Of a DNA stretch of 64,000 bases, positions 63,201 to 64,000 are shown one piece after another (the stretch's first letter is position 1; each line of letters starts with the position of its first letter). The translations under genes and the position numbers were made by a program. The stretch comes from Rhynochetos jubatus (taxonomy: Eukaryota > Chordata > Aves > Eurypygiformes > Rhynochetidae): assembly GCA_027574665.1 (NCBI GenBank), contig CM050650.1, positions 55,349,304 through 55,413,303 on the forward strand, in the 5' to 3' direction. The notes under the pieces are model-generated. The model saw only the letters and a program-made list of their open reading frames with translations, made no database searches and was not told the DNA's origin.

Positions 63201-64000
63201 AGTAAATTATTTGGGGGTGGGGGAAAAAAATAATTATACATCTTTGTATCAACTTATAAAAATGTAAATGTTAAAAACTCCCACTAACAGGGTGGAGCAC
63301 TAAGAGCCTTAGGAATTTTTAAGCATATTTCTTGCTTTGCCTAGTGGTATCAAGGGCTTTAATTTTTTTTTTTTTCAGAGGTTTTATAAAGCAGTGGGGT
63401 AGATGGTGCTGTTCTCCAGCCGTCTATCTTGAGGAGTTTCCTCACTGGACTAAACGTAACATAATTTCTCTGTAATGTTACAGTGGAATCTTGGAAAAAC
63501 ATAATGTTCCTCCTGTTATGTGCAATAGATTCTTCTTTAATTGCAGCAGCTAAAAAAAGCTTCTATCTTTATAGCTGTGGAACCAAAACGATGAAGTTTA
63601 TGGTCTCTCACTGTCAGCAGGTTTATGGAAAATTTATAGTATATGTTCTCGGTTCTGAGTTTACCATTTTTTTGTTGGAATACTTACTAAATCTAGTGCT
63701 TAAAAAAGCCCACTATAACATTAGGACCTTTGCTATCTTTAAAGATTCCTATAATTTGAATAGTCTTTGTGTAGTGTTTTTACTTTCATCTCCTTTTCCC
63801 TCAAACGGCTATTTTATCTTCTCCAGAATCAAGTGTCTGTTCAGGCTGTTTCTTCCTCCTTTTCTTTTTCTTTTTTTTTCTCCCTATGAACTGAACTTTT
63901 TTTGTTACCATTCCCTGACTAGCTTTCAGGACTTTTAGTTAATGGAAAGTCGCTGATGGCACCTGAAATCCTAAAACCTTATTTTGGTTATTTAGATAAG
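60233..64000. other. Unique non-coding DNA
   Basis: No exon, RNA gene or transposon recognised. The longest frame in the window, 63483-63938 (151 codons, plus), is Phe/Leu/Ser-rich with no domain I recognise. Its end runs through a pyrimidine tract at about 63846-63882. I treat it as chance. Confidence 0.45.

Noticed and set aside
63483..63938. Longest open frame, 151 codons, plus strand
   Set aside because: Phe/Leu/Ser-rich translation of a T-rich strand ending in a pyrimidine tract, with no recognisable domain and no sign of splice sites or promoter. Treated as chance.

Overview
This window looks like bird nuclear DNA. It is AT-rich, poor in CpG, full of stop codons in all frames, and its dispersed repeats are CR1 LINE 3' ends and solo LTRs of an ERVL-type family that I associate with Neoaves. 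No bacterial, plasmid or phage features are present. I found no protein-coding exon, tRNA, rRNA or CRISPR array that I could defend. The open frames are short (151 codons at most), unrecognised, and mostly poly-T or poly-pyrimidine translations or pieces of CR1. The window is therefore best read as intergenic or intronic DNA of a large locus, and the sequence alone does not identify the gene.

Layout: 1-4.5 kb is unique, AT-rich DNA. At 4.55-5.09 kb is a minus-strand CR1 with an internal deletion. At 8.11-8.43 kb is a solo LTR, internally deleted, with a perfect 5-bp target-site duplication. At 9.89-10.44 kb is a minus-strand CR1 and at 14.19-14.50 kb a plus-strand CR1. The 15-17.45 kb stretch is repeat-free and holds octamer and CCAAT-like motifs, making it a candidate conserved non-coding block. 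It is followed by a 22-base C run (a G-quadruplex on the minus strand) and another CR1 end (17.61-17.82 kb). At 22.5-24.0 kb is a fossil CR1 ORF2 on the minus strand, still showing a YADD codon block. The 24-36 kb stretch is largely unique, with pyrimidine tracts and microsatellites.

At 36.05-36.52 kb is a plus-strand CR1. At 37.48-40.23 kb is the longest element, a highly decayed but nearly collinear CR1 covering the 3' part, reverse transcriptase, endonuclease and probably part of ORF1. It carries an exact 52-bp tandem duplication. A further old CR1 3' piece lies at 42.85-43.06 kb and a short CR1 end at 47.70-47.90 kb. The 48-59 kb stretch is mostly unique. At 59.18-60.23 kb a solo LTR sits nested inside an older CR1, with a near-perfect 5-bp duplication marking the insertion. 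The remainder to 64 kb is unique sequence.

The elements do not work together as a system. They are layers of transposon insertion: fossil CR1 first, then younger CR1 ends, then ERVL-type LTRs. I did not find an undescribed biological system. The most useful observations are the nested insertion, the long fossil CR1, the fresh-looking tandem duplications and the candidate regulatory blocks. Repeat family names come from remembered consensus sequences, not a database search, and boundaries are approximate unless a target duplication fixes them.
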